Origin: Takakia lepidozioides
Lineage: Eukaryota; Streptophyta; Takakiopsida; Takakiales; Takakiaceae
Assembly (NCBI GenBank): GCA_030704615.1
Contig: CM060733.1
Span: forward strand, 60,140,001-60,204,000
DNA length: 64,000 nt
Direction: 5' to 3'
Shown here: piece by piece, positions 9,990 to 20,830 of the stretch
How the letters are laid out: every line of letters starts with the position of its first letter
Position numbering within the stretch: the stretch's first letter is position 1
Notes under the pieces: generated by a model
What the model was told of the DNA's origin: nothing
The model's input: only the letters and a program-made list of their open reading frames with translations
Databases searched by the model: none
Translations under genes and position numbers: made by a program

Positions 9990-12232
9990 GAGCCTGTCCT
10001 TTAAGGGCAGCATGGAGTTATGTCTGGCCAGATGCAGGATGAGAGGTCTGGGCCTGAATCCAGAGAAGTGTACTTTTTGTGTGAACTCAGGGGTGCTTTT
10101 GGGACACATTGTGTGTAAGAGGGGACTTCTTGTGGATCCCAGGAAGACAGAGGCCATTAAAGCCTCTCCACCACCAGTAAATGCTAAGAGTCTAAGGAGA
10201 TTCCTAGGACAAACCAGCTATTACAGAAGATTTGTCAGACGGTATGCACAGATAGCAGCACCATTGAGCAAACTTCTGAAGAAAGATGCAGTGTTTGCAT
10301 AGACACCTGAATGTCAACAGGCTTTTGAGGAACTTACATTGTCAGTAACAACTACACCTGTGCTGATTAATCCTCACTGGCAGGAAATATTTCATGTTCA
10401 CTGTGATGCTTCAGGAGAAGCACTGGGAGCAGTGTTAGCCCAAAATGTTACAGGAAGGATAGATTCACCTGTGTACTATGCTAGCCGATTGATGAACAAT
10501 GCCGAAAGAAATTATAGCACAACGGAAAGAGAACCATTGGCAATGATCTATGCAGTGAAGAAATTCAGGCATTACCTGTTGGGCAAGAAGTTTATGTTCT
10601 ATGTGGATCACCAGGCTCTGATATACCTGGTAAACAAACCTCTGATAAGCGGAAGAATAGCAAGATGGTTGATAATCTTGCACGAGTTTGAGTTCGAGGT
10701 TGTTTACAAGCCTGGGAAGCTGCATCTTGTGGCGGATCACTTGTCACGGTTATCAACAGGAGAACCAGCCACGGGAGTAGATGATCAATTACCAGATGCG
10801 AGTCTATTTGCAGTGCAGGTGCAGGGAAGTACAGATGACTGGTTAGATTGGCAGTGGCCAATCAGATACTACCTTGCTCATGGTCAGTGCCCACCAAGTT
10901 ATGGAAAGGAGCAGAGAAAGAGAATTGCTATCAAGGGTCTACCTTACACTATGGTAGGAAGCAGAATGTATAAGCTAGGACCAGATGGAGTGCTGAAGCA
11001 ATGCTTATACCACCATGAAGTTAATAGAGTTTTGGAGGAAGTTCATAAAGGAGTGGCAGGAGGTCATTTTGGAGAAGAGACTACCAGTAGGAAGATACTA
11101 CATGCCGGTTACTGGTGGCCTACTTTGTTCAAAGATGTACACAAGTATTGTCAGAGTTGTGATGAATGTCAGAGGCTAGGACTTTGCAGAGATCTGGGAA
11201 GATGGCTTTGCATCCTACAATGCCTATGGAACCATTTCAGAAATGGGGACTAGACTTTGTTGGACCAATTAACCCACCAGCCAAGAATACACAGAACAGG
11301 TACATAATTACAGCCACTGATTATACTACGAAGTGGGTGGAAGCTAAAGCTTTGAGGGACAACATAGCCAAGTCCACAGCAAGGTTCCTGTATGAGAACA
11401 TACTTACACGATTTGGCTGTCCCCTGGAATTTATCAGTGACCAGGGAAGTCACTTCATCAATGAGACTATAGAACTTTTAACTAAGGAGTTCATGATTGT
11501 GCATAAGAAGAGCACAACCTATTACCCACAAGGTAATGGACAGGCAGAGGCTACCAACAAAATACTATGTACTATCTTGGCTAAGATAGTCAATGCAAAC
11601 AGAACAGATTGGGATACAAAGCTGCTGACAGCTTTGTGGTCATACAAGACTTCATATAAAGTCAGCACTAAGTATACACCATTCCAATTAGTTTATGGTA
11701 TGGAAGCTTTACTTCCAGTGGAATTCCTGTTACCTACCATGAGAACGGAATGGGGAAAGAGAATGGAATTAAAAGATTCAATTAAGGTCAGAAAACATGA
11801 ATTATACCATGTGGAAGAAGTACGTGCTGATGCAGCTGATAACATGACCAGAATTCAGATGAAGAGAAAGGAATAGTTTGATGAAGGCAAGTTAAAGACT
11901 TTTAAGACGGGAGATTTGGTTCTCTGGTTGCAGAAGAAGGGAAAGATTAAAGCTTCTAAGCTTAAATCACCATGGAAAGGACCTTATGTCATACAGAAGA
12001 TGTATGATAACAACACCGCCATGTTACAAACCATTAACAAAGAGATGCTGGGAAGAGTCAATGCCAATAAGTTGAAGGGGTACAGTGGTATCCATGACAA
12101 ACCATTGCAGCATGATTTGCATGTTGAAACACAGGAACAGTCAGGGGCTACCCCAGTAATACCAACGGAACACGAAGTACTTGTTGTAAAACCAATTGTG
12201 TATGGTCTGAGCAAAGAATACATGTGTTCGAA
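9990..12232 (+). pseudogene. pol fragment: RT (C-terminal), RNase H, integrase
   Basis: RT thumb region: FLGQTSYYRRFVRRYAQIAAPL. RNase H: FHVHCDASGEALGAVLAQ, YYASRLMNNAERNYSTTERE and YVDHQALIYL. Integrase zinc-binding part: HKGVAGGHFGEETTSRKILH followed by CQSCDECQ. Core: GLDFVGP, ISDQGSHF and GNGQAEATNK, so all three catalytic acidic residues (D, D, E) are present. The C-terminal part runs to NANKLKGYSG. Defects are an in-frame TAG at about 10300 (VFA then TPECQQAF), a frameshift at about 11190 between the zinc-binding part and the core, and a TAG at 11874. The 5' end is truncated in mid-RT. Confidence 0.88.
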
Positions 12233-12470
12233 CAGCTATCACAGCCCAACACAGGGTCACACAGCCTATCACAGCCCAACACAGGGTCAAACAGCCTATC
12301 ACAGCCCATCACGGCGCGACACAGCCTATCACAGCCCATCAAGGCGCGACATAGCCTATCACAGCCCATCACGGCGCGACACAGCCTTTCACAGCCCAAC
12401 ACGGCGCGGCACAGCCTATCACAGCCCATCACGGTGTCACACAGCCTATCACAACCTACCCAGCGGGGGC
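12233..12470 (+). repeat. 30-bp minisatellite coding a 10-residue repeat
   Basis: About 7.5 units of 30 bp, each like TATCACAGCCCATCACGGCG followed by CGACACAGCC. Units start at 12237, 12267, 12297 and so on, with exact spacing. In the integrase frame they encode AYHSPSRRDT-like decapeptides; in the next frame they encode HSLSQPxxAR-like decapeptides. Each unit is three related 10-bp CACAGCC modules, the same module found at 13453-13520 and 17921-18120. Confidence 0.88.
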
Positions 12471-13489
12471 GAGGATCCGGCTCAGGCCGCCCAAGCCGAA
12501 GGGGAGGAAACCTAGGGCGAAGCCGACCCCTCCTAGGGAAGAAGGATAAAAGGGATGATGATGACTGTGAGGATAAGGAAGAAGAGCAAGAGCTCAAAAA
12601 GAAGAGCAAGAAGAAGGAAAAGTTGAAGAGGGACAGCTACGAAAAAAGATTGGAAGAAGTCTTGAAAAAATATGCCACAGAGGCTGTAACACATTGGAGG
12701 AAGGGTGTTTGGTGTGCAAAATGCCAAAATGAAGGCCATACCACAGTTGAATGCCACATGAAGGAGAAACACTATACTATCTATAAAATGGATAACAATT
12801 CTACTGAGAATTGTTATTACCACAGAAGGACAGCTACAAGGGAACCAAGACAGGTGAGGGTGCATCAAGTGTAACCCCAACCAAGAAGAAACAATGTCCA
12901 GGACCACTATGGTAGGCCTGATGGATATAACAATGGTATGGCAAGAAGAGATAATCCAAGAGGGAATTACCAAGGCAATCCCATATCAAGGTAATCCAAG
13001 GGGGAATTACCAGCCAGGGAATCAGGATTTTAGAAATAATCCAAGAATGGACCAAGGGCGTGGACCCAATGGTGAAGAACTATGTTACTATTGTCAGCTT
13101 GTCCAATCTGGGTTAGACACCATCATGAGGTGAGAATCCCTGTGAATGAAGGCCCGGTAGTGGCAGCACACATGGTTATGCCATGTTTTGTACCAGAAGT
13201 AAGTACAATGATAGTTACCAGAAGCAAGACCAAACTATTACCTCCAATGGATGAGGAGGAAGATGTGAATGAAGATGGTAGTGATGTGCCTGAAGATGAT
13301 GAGGCATGGAGAGATGAGAATGAACTACACAAGGAAGTGGCAGAAGCTATAAAGGAAATGCAGAAGGAGACAGATATCCCTATAGCAGAGTCAACGGACT
13401 CAGAAGAAGAAAATGAAGAAGATGAAGATGAAGTGAAGCAAGAAGCTTCACAGGTGCGACACAGCCTATCACAGCGTACCACAGTATGA
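12471..13489 (+). pseudogene. Gag-like region with two zinc knuckles and acidic tail, after integrase
   Basis: A basic segment (12530-12660, rich in K/E/R) is followed by WCAKCQNEGHTTVEC (12709-12753), a CCHC knuckle with C-x2-C-x4-H-x4-C spacing. A second partial knuckle CYYCQ is at 13082-13098; a shift of frame then gives HHHEVRIPVNEG. VTRSKTKLLPPMDEEED and a strongly acidic stretch follow to 13489. In many gypsy elements this order (knuckles, then VTRS, then protease) marks the end of Gag, but here no protease follows and the segment lies downstream of integrase. It may come from a rearranged second copy. It is broken by a stop at 12872 and frameshifts. Function is not assigned beyond possible nucleic-acid binding. 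Confidence 0.55.
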
Positions 13490-14095
13490 CACAGCCTGTC
13501 ACAGCTCAACACAGCCTACTGGGGTTACACAGTCCATAGAATCCGTGACAGGTGGACGTGGGTTAACATCCGGACAGTGGCCGGTGGAAAAGTGGACGGA
13601 GGCACGTTTAGAAATGGACACGTGGACGCCAGGGCGAGACACACAGCCAGACATGGATTGCAAAGGCGAGTGTCATCAAGGAAGAAGACAAAATTGGCCG
13701 TCAAAGTACCTACCCGACACATTAACTTATTATGGGCCCATTAATGAATACGGGGAAAGGGTAACGGAACCCTTTAAAAGTACCGAAAAGCAAAATCCAT
13801 GTCACATGTGCTATCCTAGTGGACAGTCCAGAGTGGAAAATCCATGGAAGGAAATTAAATCTAAAATCCAGTCACAGCAGTTATAGCCAATCATAAGCCA
13901 GAAGCAGGATCAAGAAAAAGGAGGGATTTTAAGCGCAAGAGTCGGCGTCGTTCCAAGTAACGGGCGTCTCGACGGGACAGACCATCAATGCTATAGCTTT
14001 GAAGCTATGGAGGAACTAACAGACTATACGCTCTACTACTTACGCAGTGGCACGGGGATAGAAGAACAAAGAGTGTCTTTTCTCTTAATCGATGC
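13490..14095 (+). other. Spacer with a short CACAGCC module array
   Basis: 13453-13520 holds degenerate 10-bp CACAGCC modules. The rest up to 14095 has no recognisable domain; one open frame at 13545-13886 has no motif. It may be untranslated sequence of the retroelement. Confidence 0.45.
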
Positions 14096-17000
14096 TTGCA
14101 AGCCCCGCAGGCTTACAAGAAATTACCCATAGCATTTTGTGGCAACCATACGTTTATGCTTTGTGCCCTACAGGCATTTCTTCAATTGTTACAGCCAAAA
14201 CCTTTCTGTGGGTCTAGAATGAAGAGAGTGAGAGGAATGGAAAAAATCAGGGTAAAGAGCACCACAATCCTGCAGAAACAAACGATTGCTACTCCACAGG
14301 CGGTACAGTTACTGAAGGAGCTGCGATTAGAAGGATTGCAAAGCAAAGATTGGACATTGCACCATAGGCAGTACATGTTACAATTCTTGCAGAACTTTGA
14401 GCCTAGGACAGGAGCAACAACGGTGAAGGGACCCTATACCTATAGCAATTGTTTGAATTGCCATCAGGTCAGGTGCATGTGGAGGAGCACATGGCAAGAC
14501 TGCAAATATGGGACTTATTCCAAGAAGGGAGTTTATTTAAAACTCAGGGTTATGCTTGTACCAAGGCCGTGTACCCAAGGCTAAGGGAGGTAGGCCAGGG
14601 ATTGAACGTTCTGTTTGCCATGAAACAGAACCAACAGTATTTGAGCAGATCCTTCACATAGGAAATACTCAAAGCCCTGAGAGGAGAAGAGGTAGCATGG
14701 GCAGACATAATGTACAACGCACTGGTAGAGGAGATAAAGAGATTACAAGGCACTGTCGCAAAGTCTCCTATCATAGTGTCTGGGCCAATCATTGCACAAA
14801 TTATTCTAGACTCGTGCATACTTGATGCGAGAGAAAGGAAGGAGATGGGAGTGTTTGAGACAGCAACCACTGCCATAGAAGAGCAAGGCTCTTCACACAG
14901 TGAGGGTGGACTGGCAGGGCAACCCCAATCTAAGAGACAGAGGCGGGGAAAGACTGTAGTGGTGGATCCACTGGCTTCACGGAAACCGCATGATAATGTT
15001 TCCCAAGCTCTTGTGTAGGAAGGGGCACAGCAGCACAGAGAGCTGCTATTATTGGAAGCAGGGCCTTCAGAGAGGGAAGAGGAAGTTACTTCAGTATCAC
15101 AGCCATCACAGCCAGATGATCGGCTTGTCACAGAGTTACCACAAGTTGTCCATGCAGTTCCACCACAAATAATTGATTTGGAGAAAGAAGGGTTAGATAT
15201 CCCCACTACAGAACAGGTGGTGGCAGAAATTGAGAAGGGGGACCTTCTCTATGAAAATTCTGGCTTGGTCAGGGAAACAATGATTGCAGAGGTGCAACGG
15301 TTGTCCAGGGGAAACCCTGCTGTGCATATAATACACACACCTGTGACGGAGGTACCACAGGTAGAATGTCAAGACACTGCAGCACCTGTGACGGATGAAG
15401 TGGTTCAGGAAGAAAATCTGGTGGGGCAATGGCCTGAATGGTTCGTGAGGCATCACACTGTTGAGGATCAGGCAGAACAGTAGCAAGCTCACCATGATGA
15501 CCCTCAACAGGCCATGCTTATGAGTTCCATAAGCAGGACACTTAATTTGTTGGGCACTTATGCCAAATCCCATGTTCCAACTACCCAATTGGCAGCTTTG
15601 AGGGAGGAATTCAGGAAGGAGTTTGAGGCTCGACTTGCCACTAAGTGTGTAAACAAGGTCGATGAGGAGGTCACTCTCAAGATACAACAAGACTTAGAGA
15701 GTACAAAAGCTGCTTTGCAATTGGCCAAGGAACAATTGATTGAGGCAGGCCTCGCGCAAGACCAGTTGCACGAAGCACATAAGCAATAGCTATACCAAAT
15801 GCAGGTGAAGCATGAAAGCAAGTTGCAAGAAGTGAATGCACTACATACGGAGTTGCAGACAGTGCATGACAGGATGGCCATACAATGTGCTACACTCACA
15901 ACTATGCTTGAGCAAACTACATTAGAAGTTAACAGCCAAACGGAAAGATGTATGAAGGCACAGACTGATAATCTCGAGCAGATGAAACTCATTATTGATA
16001 TGAAGAATACAATCTGTCGCAACGAGAATACTTTCAAGCAATACAGGCAGGTTGAAGCTGACCAAGAGAGGTACATCCTGGAATTGCAACAAACGTTCAT
16101 GTCCAATAGAAATGAACTCTCTGTGGCTAACAAGGCTTGGAAGGAAGCCAATAATCTGGCTGCTACATATGCGAGTTTGGTTGAACCTCATGCGAAGCAC
16201 ATAGAGGCTTTACAGCAGCAGATAGATGTGTACAGGCTCACAGAGGAGCAGACTCTCAGGGGTGCTACAAGCAACTTGGTGGATAACCACCTTATGCAGG
16301 TCTGGTTAGCACAAGGGCCGGTGGAGGGCAAAGCACCACGAAAGCTCACCCAAAGCGAGATGAATGAGCTCAGACTGCAAGTGCCGAACATTGCCACAAC
16401 TACTATAGACAATGTCTATAGTAGGATAGCGGAGCTACAAGAGGATGTAGACGGCCTGCAGACTCAGGTAGAGGACCTCACATCAAATATTGACAAGAGA
16501 GTCTTTGTACCTGAGGAGCAGCTGATGGCTTCTTATTTACAAGCCAGAACTTTGGCTTTTCAGTCTTCTTCGCAGGGGGTGCAGGAGATGCCAGTGGTAC
16601 AAGAGCCAGTGCCACCAACACCACAACAAGTCACTGTGACAGTAGCTGACCCTGTTGTTACTACAGCCACACCACAACCACCACAGCCTGAGGTATGGGG
16701 GGATGCTGCTTTTAACCCACCTAAAACTCATGCTGCACGGGAGTATAGTCGGGCTATGATAATGCCCTTCAACCAAATTCCAATTGTGTTGGATTTGGCT
16801 TGGAAAGAATTTAGTCATCCACAGTCGTTGACACATTACTACTAGATCATGCGCATTTGGCTGTCAGTGGCAACTAGGACTAAGGTTCTTCCGAACAATC
16901 GATCCATTGAGGATCATCACTTTGCGAGGTACTGACATGAGGCAAGTACCATGTTGAAGGAATTAATTGCCTTCCAAGTTGTACATGGGTACATTTATAC

Positions 17001-17758
17001 CAAGACCAAGGAGGTAGCAAGTATTGTCATGGGCTACGGGCTATACTACGCTGCTTGTTTTCTGGCACGTTATCACATTGAGCAGCAGAAAATGCAATCG
17101 CGATTTCTGAGTTATTCCAGTGGGGATCATTGGGTCTTACCTTCAGTGCCACCTCATATGTACCTCTATGATACAAAGGTGATGATGCAAAAGGACTCCC
17201 AACTTCGTTCATGGTTTCATGCGGCCTGGAACAATTTGTCAACACAGAAATTCGGGCCTGACGATATTTTCTTTTAAGGGCCAAGAGGCATGGAAATACT
17301 TGCACAATTCACAAGTCATTGGTACACCACTCACCTTGACAGACAAGGAGTTAAGGGTCTTCACCAATTTTGCAATTCAGCGCTTACAACAAGTTTTACA
17401 GTTTAAACTTCCAGACATGGTGGGACCACATTGTATGCCCCAGAGGATTCCACAAAAAGTTCGGCCGTTAAAACACTTGAGAGGCGATGAGGATTCTGAT
17501 ACTACTGATTCTTCAGCGAACTCTTTTGACATGGCAGAGGACTATGCAATTCAGATGGCAGAAAAGAAGCGACGGGGGTCTCCTATGCCTGAAAGATTAC
17601 CTCTATATCAGCCTCCAGAGGGACTGACATATCCAGGTAGTGTTCAATCATCTCCCTCAACCAGTGACAGGACACGGGCTCGCACACGGAGTCCTTCACG
17701 AGACTCTCAACGTCACAAGGGTGCTCGCTCACAAAGGTTTACAAATCCCAAACAGTAA
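14096..17758 (+). pseudogene. Long coiled-coil extra ORF of the inner gypsy element
   Basis: One reading frame runs from about 14449 to 17277, interrupted by TAG at about 14659, 15016, 15481, 15787 and 16843 and a TGA at about 16933. The surrounding sequence continues in the same frame. A shift then gives the 17219-17758 end. The translated product would exceed 900 residues. The 15560-16330 part is a long heptad-rich coiled coil (FRKEFEARLATK, LESTKAALQLAKEQLIEAG, VKHESKLQEVNALHTELQT). 16540-16700 is Pro/Gln/Val-rich and the C-terminus is Ser/Arg-rich (RTRARTRSPSRDSQRHKG). I recognise no enzymatic domain. The position between integrase and the 3' LTR corresponds to the extra ORF of some gypsy lineages. 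Function is unknown. Confidence 0.6.
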
Positions 17759-17796
17759 TCCGTGAGGACACGGCTTTTTGAGAGGGGGTGGGGTAA

Positions 17797-18937
17797 TGTT
17801 AGAGGACTGCTTGGGACTTAGACGCTTTTACGGGATCTGTGGGGTACCCTTAATTTTTACACAGACTGAGACCAACAGGAGCCTTAGGGGTGACAACAAC
17901 AGGCTTTAGGGGGGGAGATACACAGCCCAACATAGTCCAACACAGTCCATCACAGCTCGTCACAGCCCGTTACAGTCCAACACAACCAGTCACAGCCAAC
18001 ACAGCCCGTCACAGCCCGACACAGCCGCCACAGCTTCGCACAGCCCTACACAGTCCGACACAGCCAGTCACAGCCCGCCACAGCCTGATACAGCCAGTCA
18101 CAGCTCGGCACAGCTGGGGAACAGTTACCATTGGCAGGGAACGACTGTGGGGGAACGACATCTGAAAAAAGAACATGTACTACAGAGATAACGGTTAGTT
18201 AGGAAAGCGGTTAGAACGGCTTGTAAATAGATAAAGCGAGAAGCGGGGACATTTGGGAAAAAGAGATATCGGGGGACTACTTCTTGGAGGACTTCTGGCA
18301 TCACTGGGGGGAAATGAAGCGGAGAGCGCATCTTTGAGTAGAAAGGAGGGAGAGCACGGAGTAGGAGGAGAACGATATGTTGATGCTTGATGAATGCAAG
18401 CAGTAGAGTTGTAATGTAGAGCAGATTAGAGACTCCATGGCTTCAGCCTGATACTTGATAGATATTAATCTGATACATACTTCATACTTACCCTGTGTAG
18501 AGAGATCTGAGTGAAGCTGTGGAATGAATGGATGAATTGATGGAATCCGATAGATTGCTGAAGCAATCTGATACTTAAATACCAACAGTAAGGTAACTAG
18601 CTAACATGAATACGGGAAGGAATACAAATAGGAAACACCCCCATGATACACTAGCTGTAGGTCATGACTGATTGTTCTGAGCGGGCTGAGTGCTTAGAGA
18701 TTTCCAACTCTTCTATCTTGGAGTTCCCACCTCGGATAGCGAAGGGATGGGTGAGTAAAAGCCGCGCGACACAACTCGAGAAAGATGAGCCCACCGCGAT
18801 CTGCCGTGAAGATAACAACGTCAGGTGCCCAAACATGTATTAGCCCCTGGATTGACACTTGGGTCAATCCCAAATGTCAATATGTAAAAGCTAGCTATTT
18901 CCTAGCTAACTTCACACTAATGGTAAAATAACTTGAC
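17797..18937 (+). repeat. Presumed 3' LTR of the inner gypsy element
   Basis: Starts TGTTAGAGGACTGC right after a polypurine tract and ends ACTTGACA just before sequence that fits the outer integrase (PYGLLQPLPIP-like frame). It contains a 10-bp repeat array at 17921-18120. No matching 5' LTR exists in the window because the element is 5'-truncated, so the right boundary is inferred from the TG...CA rule and the resumption of the outer element. Confidence 0.55.
17921..18120 (+). repeat. 10-bp CACAGCCxx repeat array, about 20 units
   Basis: 200 bases of decamers of the form CACAG(C/T)CCNN (CACAGCCCAA, CACAGTCCAT, CACAGCTCGT, CACAGCCAGT and so on), with only an occasional 9-mer. The same module forms the 30-bp minisatellite inside the ORF at 12233-12470. 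Confidence 0.88.
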
Positions 18938-18939
18938 AG

Positions 18940-19816
18940 ACCTTACGGTCTTCTTCAACCATTATCCATTCCCAAGGGTCCATGGTCGTTTGTGTCTATG
19001 GACTTTATTGCGGACCTTCCAATTTCCAAGACCACCGATTCAATCCTTGTTATTGTGGATCGTTTTACGAAGATGACACATTTCATTCCATGTAATAAGA
19101 TGGTTACAGGCGAGGAAACTGCAAGACTCTTCCTCAACAATATCTACCGCATTCATGGATTCCCGAATGACATCGTATCTGATCGAGGACCACGGTTCAT
19201 ATCAAATTTCTGGAGGGGATTATTTCACATATTGGATATTAAGATCAACATCTCTACAGCTAATCATCCACAGACTGATGGTCAAACCGAGCGCGTAAAT
19301 CAGATTTTGGAGCAATATCTTCGTTGTACGATAAATTATCACCAAGATAATTGGACGGACTTTCTGCCATTCGCTGAGTTTGCCTACAACACTATACATT
19401 CTTCGACCAAACAAACTCCATGTTTCTCCAATTATGGTCATCATCCTTAAGCAAATCCTTTCTACATGAAGACTGTTGGAAGCCCTTCTATAGAAAACCT
19501 TGCTACGATTCACATGTAGCTTACATTCCACCTCGCAGGAGCTCAAAAATGGTACAAGGAGTATGCAGATCAACATCGCCAACTCCAACCGCAGTTCAAG
19601 GTCGGAGATCGTGTATGGCTTCTTCGACAGAACATACAAACCTCGCGACTATCAAGGAAGTTGGATTATCAACGCCCGGGATCATTCAAAATTATTCGAT
19701 AAATAAATCCGGTCAGTTTTCGGCTTGAACTTCCACGAAGTATACCCATCCACCCAATCTTCCATGTCTCATTATTAGAGTTGTATCATCACTCAAGTAT
19801 TCCCGGACGAGTTTCT
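18940..19816 (+). pseudogene. Integrase core and C-terminus of the outer chromovirus
   Basis: The core shows SMDFIADLP, IVSDRGPRFISNFW and TDGQTERVNQILEQYLR, i.e. the D, D and E catalytic residues with normal spacing. The same frame then continues through NPFYMKTVGSPS, QKWYKEYADQHRQLQPQF, KVGDRVWLLRQNIQT and [16 protein letters not shown]. Three in-frame stops interrupt it after HHP, HM and KIIR; the last two positions are explicable as CAG to TAG and CAA to TAA. The frame ends at IPGRVS, where a DNA transposon starts at 19817. It resumes without frame change at 24698 (VLPPPIEVNQ), so codons on both sides of the insertion belong to one gene. Confidence 0.88.
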
Positions 19817-20513
19817 CCTAGGGGTGCACTCTTTATAAAATGTCTGTATTACGTGCGTTCGCCGCCTAATAAAAAACCCCCCTGTATACGGGTCCTTGGA
19901 TCATTTATACCCCCTCTGTACATACATTTTGAAGATTATAAATCCCTCTCATGTAAATATATAGAAAGTTGTAATTTTTAAGAAGTAACCCCTTCTGTAT
20001 GTATATTTCCCTTTTCAATCATTAAAAAATATCCTCAAATATGTATATGTATGTTTTTATATTATATCAAGTTTATTAATTTAAAAATAGAATAAAATCT
20101 AATAAATTAATTAAAAAAATCTATTTGCCCTCGATAAAACTTGCTGTGGAATCACACTTTGAACAATAGTCAGATGCAGAGAGGAAAGAGACATTGTCAA
20201 TGCCCGATGTGCAAGAGGCCTGAAGAAAGTTTCCATTTTCTGATGTACAGTCCTAATTATTTTCATCAAAGAGTAACCCTCTTGAAGACCATCAAGACCT
20301 TAGTCACAACACCTCTGCTCATCAATTAGGACAGTTTCTGAACTTGTTCTACATTTCACCTTCGCAAGGTCCAATTATGTTCAAAACCAATTATTGAGAA
20401 TTCCTCTCCAAAAAGAGATTTCGTGTGCCTTTGCTGCCACTGTTGGAGTCCAACCTGACTCGCAACTGACAGAAACTGCTCAATACATTCAATTAGGTGA
20501 CAAGCATTTCATT

Positions 20514-20830
20514 TCACCAATACTCCCCACAAAAACAAACACCATTTTGGAAGTGGTGAAAGCGGTTGACATCTCGTACAACAATCTCTTGCTTAGCTAT
20601 CTTTGAGATGAATTTGGTGGCTGTGTGGCAATCACCACACATCCGAAGATTCTTGATGATCCCCAAAAACATCCCAGAGGGTGTGTTGATAAGCCCAAAA
20701 ACAATGGCCAACTTCTCATTGTGGTGGCAAAGAGACGATTCTTTAAGCTCTTCCTCAACATCATGCAATGCAAAGCGCGGGCTTCACCCCTTCGCACATC
20801 AATTGCTCATAGGTCTCTAAAGCCTCCATC
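20514..20830 (-). pseudogene. PPR-DYW protein C-terminus fused to a PPR motif
   Basis: The minus strand encodes [52 protein letters not shown] and [11 protein letters not shown], ending in CGEYW and a stop. These are the hallmarks of the DYW cytidine deaminase domain, including the CxDCH zinc ligands; the final triplet is EYW instead of DYW. Intact relatives edit C to U in organelle RNAs. Just upstream a PPR motif end ([15 protein letters not shown]) runs straight into this domain in another frame, skipping the E and E+ motifs, so a deletion joined the two. It cannot act alone. Confidence 0.85.

Larger units (their letters stand above)
9985..18937 (+). mobile_element. 5'-truncated Ty3/gypsy retroelement with post-integrase ORFs
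   Basis: Begins inside reverse transcriptase (LNPEKCTFC ... GHIV), so the 5' LTR, protease and most of RT are missing. It continues through RNase H and integrase to about 12120. A repeat-encoded region, two zinc-knuckle-like motifs, an acidic segment and a long coiled-coil ORF follow. The internal part ends in a polypurine tract (AGAGGGGGTGGGG, 17781-17793). A presumed 3' LTR starts TGTTAGAGG at 17797 and probably ends ACTTGACA at about 18937, where the outer integrase resumes. The order pol then extra ORFs then PPT recalls Tat/Ogre- or env-bearing gypsy elements, but I cannot assign the lineage. Confidence 0.75.

Noticed and set aside
12233-12470. CRISPR-like array
   Set aside because: Units are contiguous with no unique spacers, and the context is a eukaryotic retroelement.
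12148-12609. Minus-strand 153-codon frame with repeated CRAVMGCDRL peptides
   Set aside because: Antisense of the 30-bp minisatellite; the period is a multiple of three, so all frames stay open.
14550-15206. Minus-strand 218-codon frame
   Set aside because: Antisense of the coiled-coil ORF, composition is Ser/Cys-rich and no motif is present.
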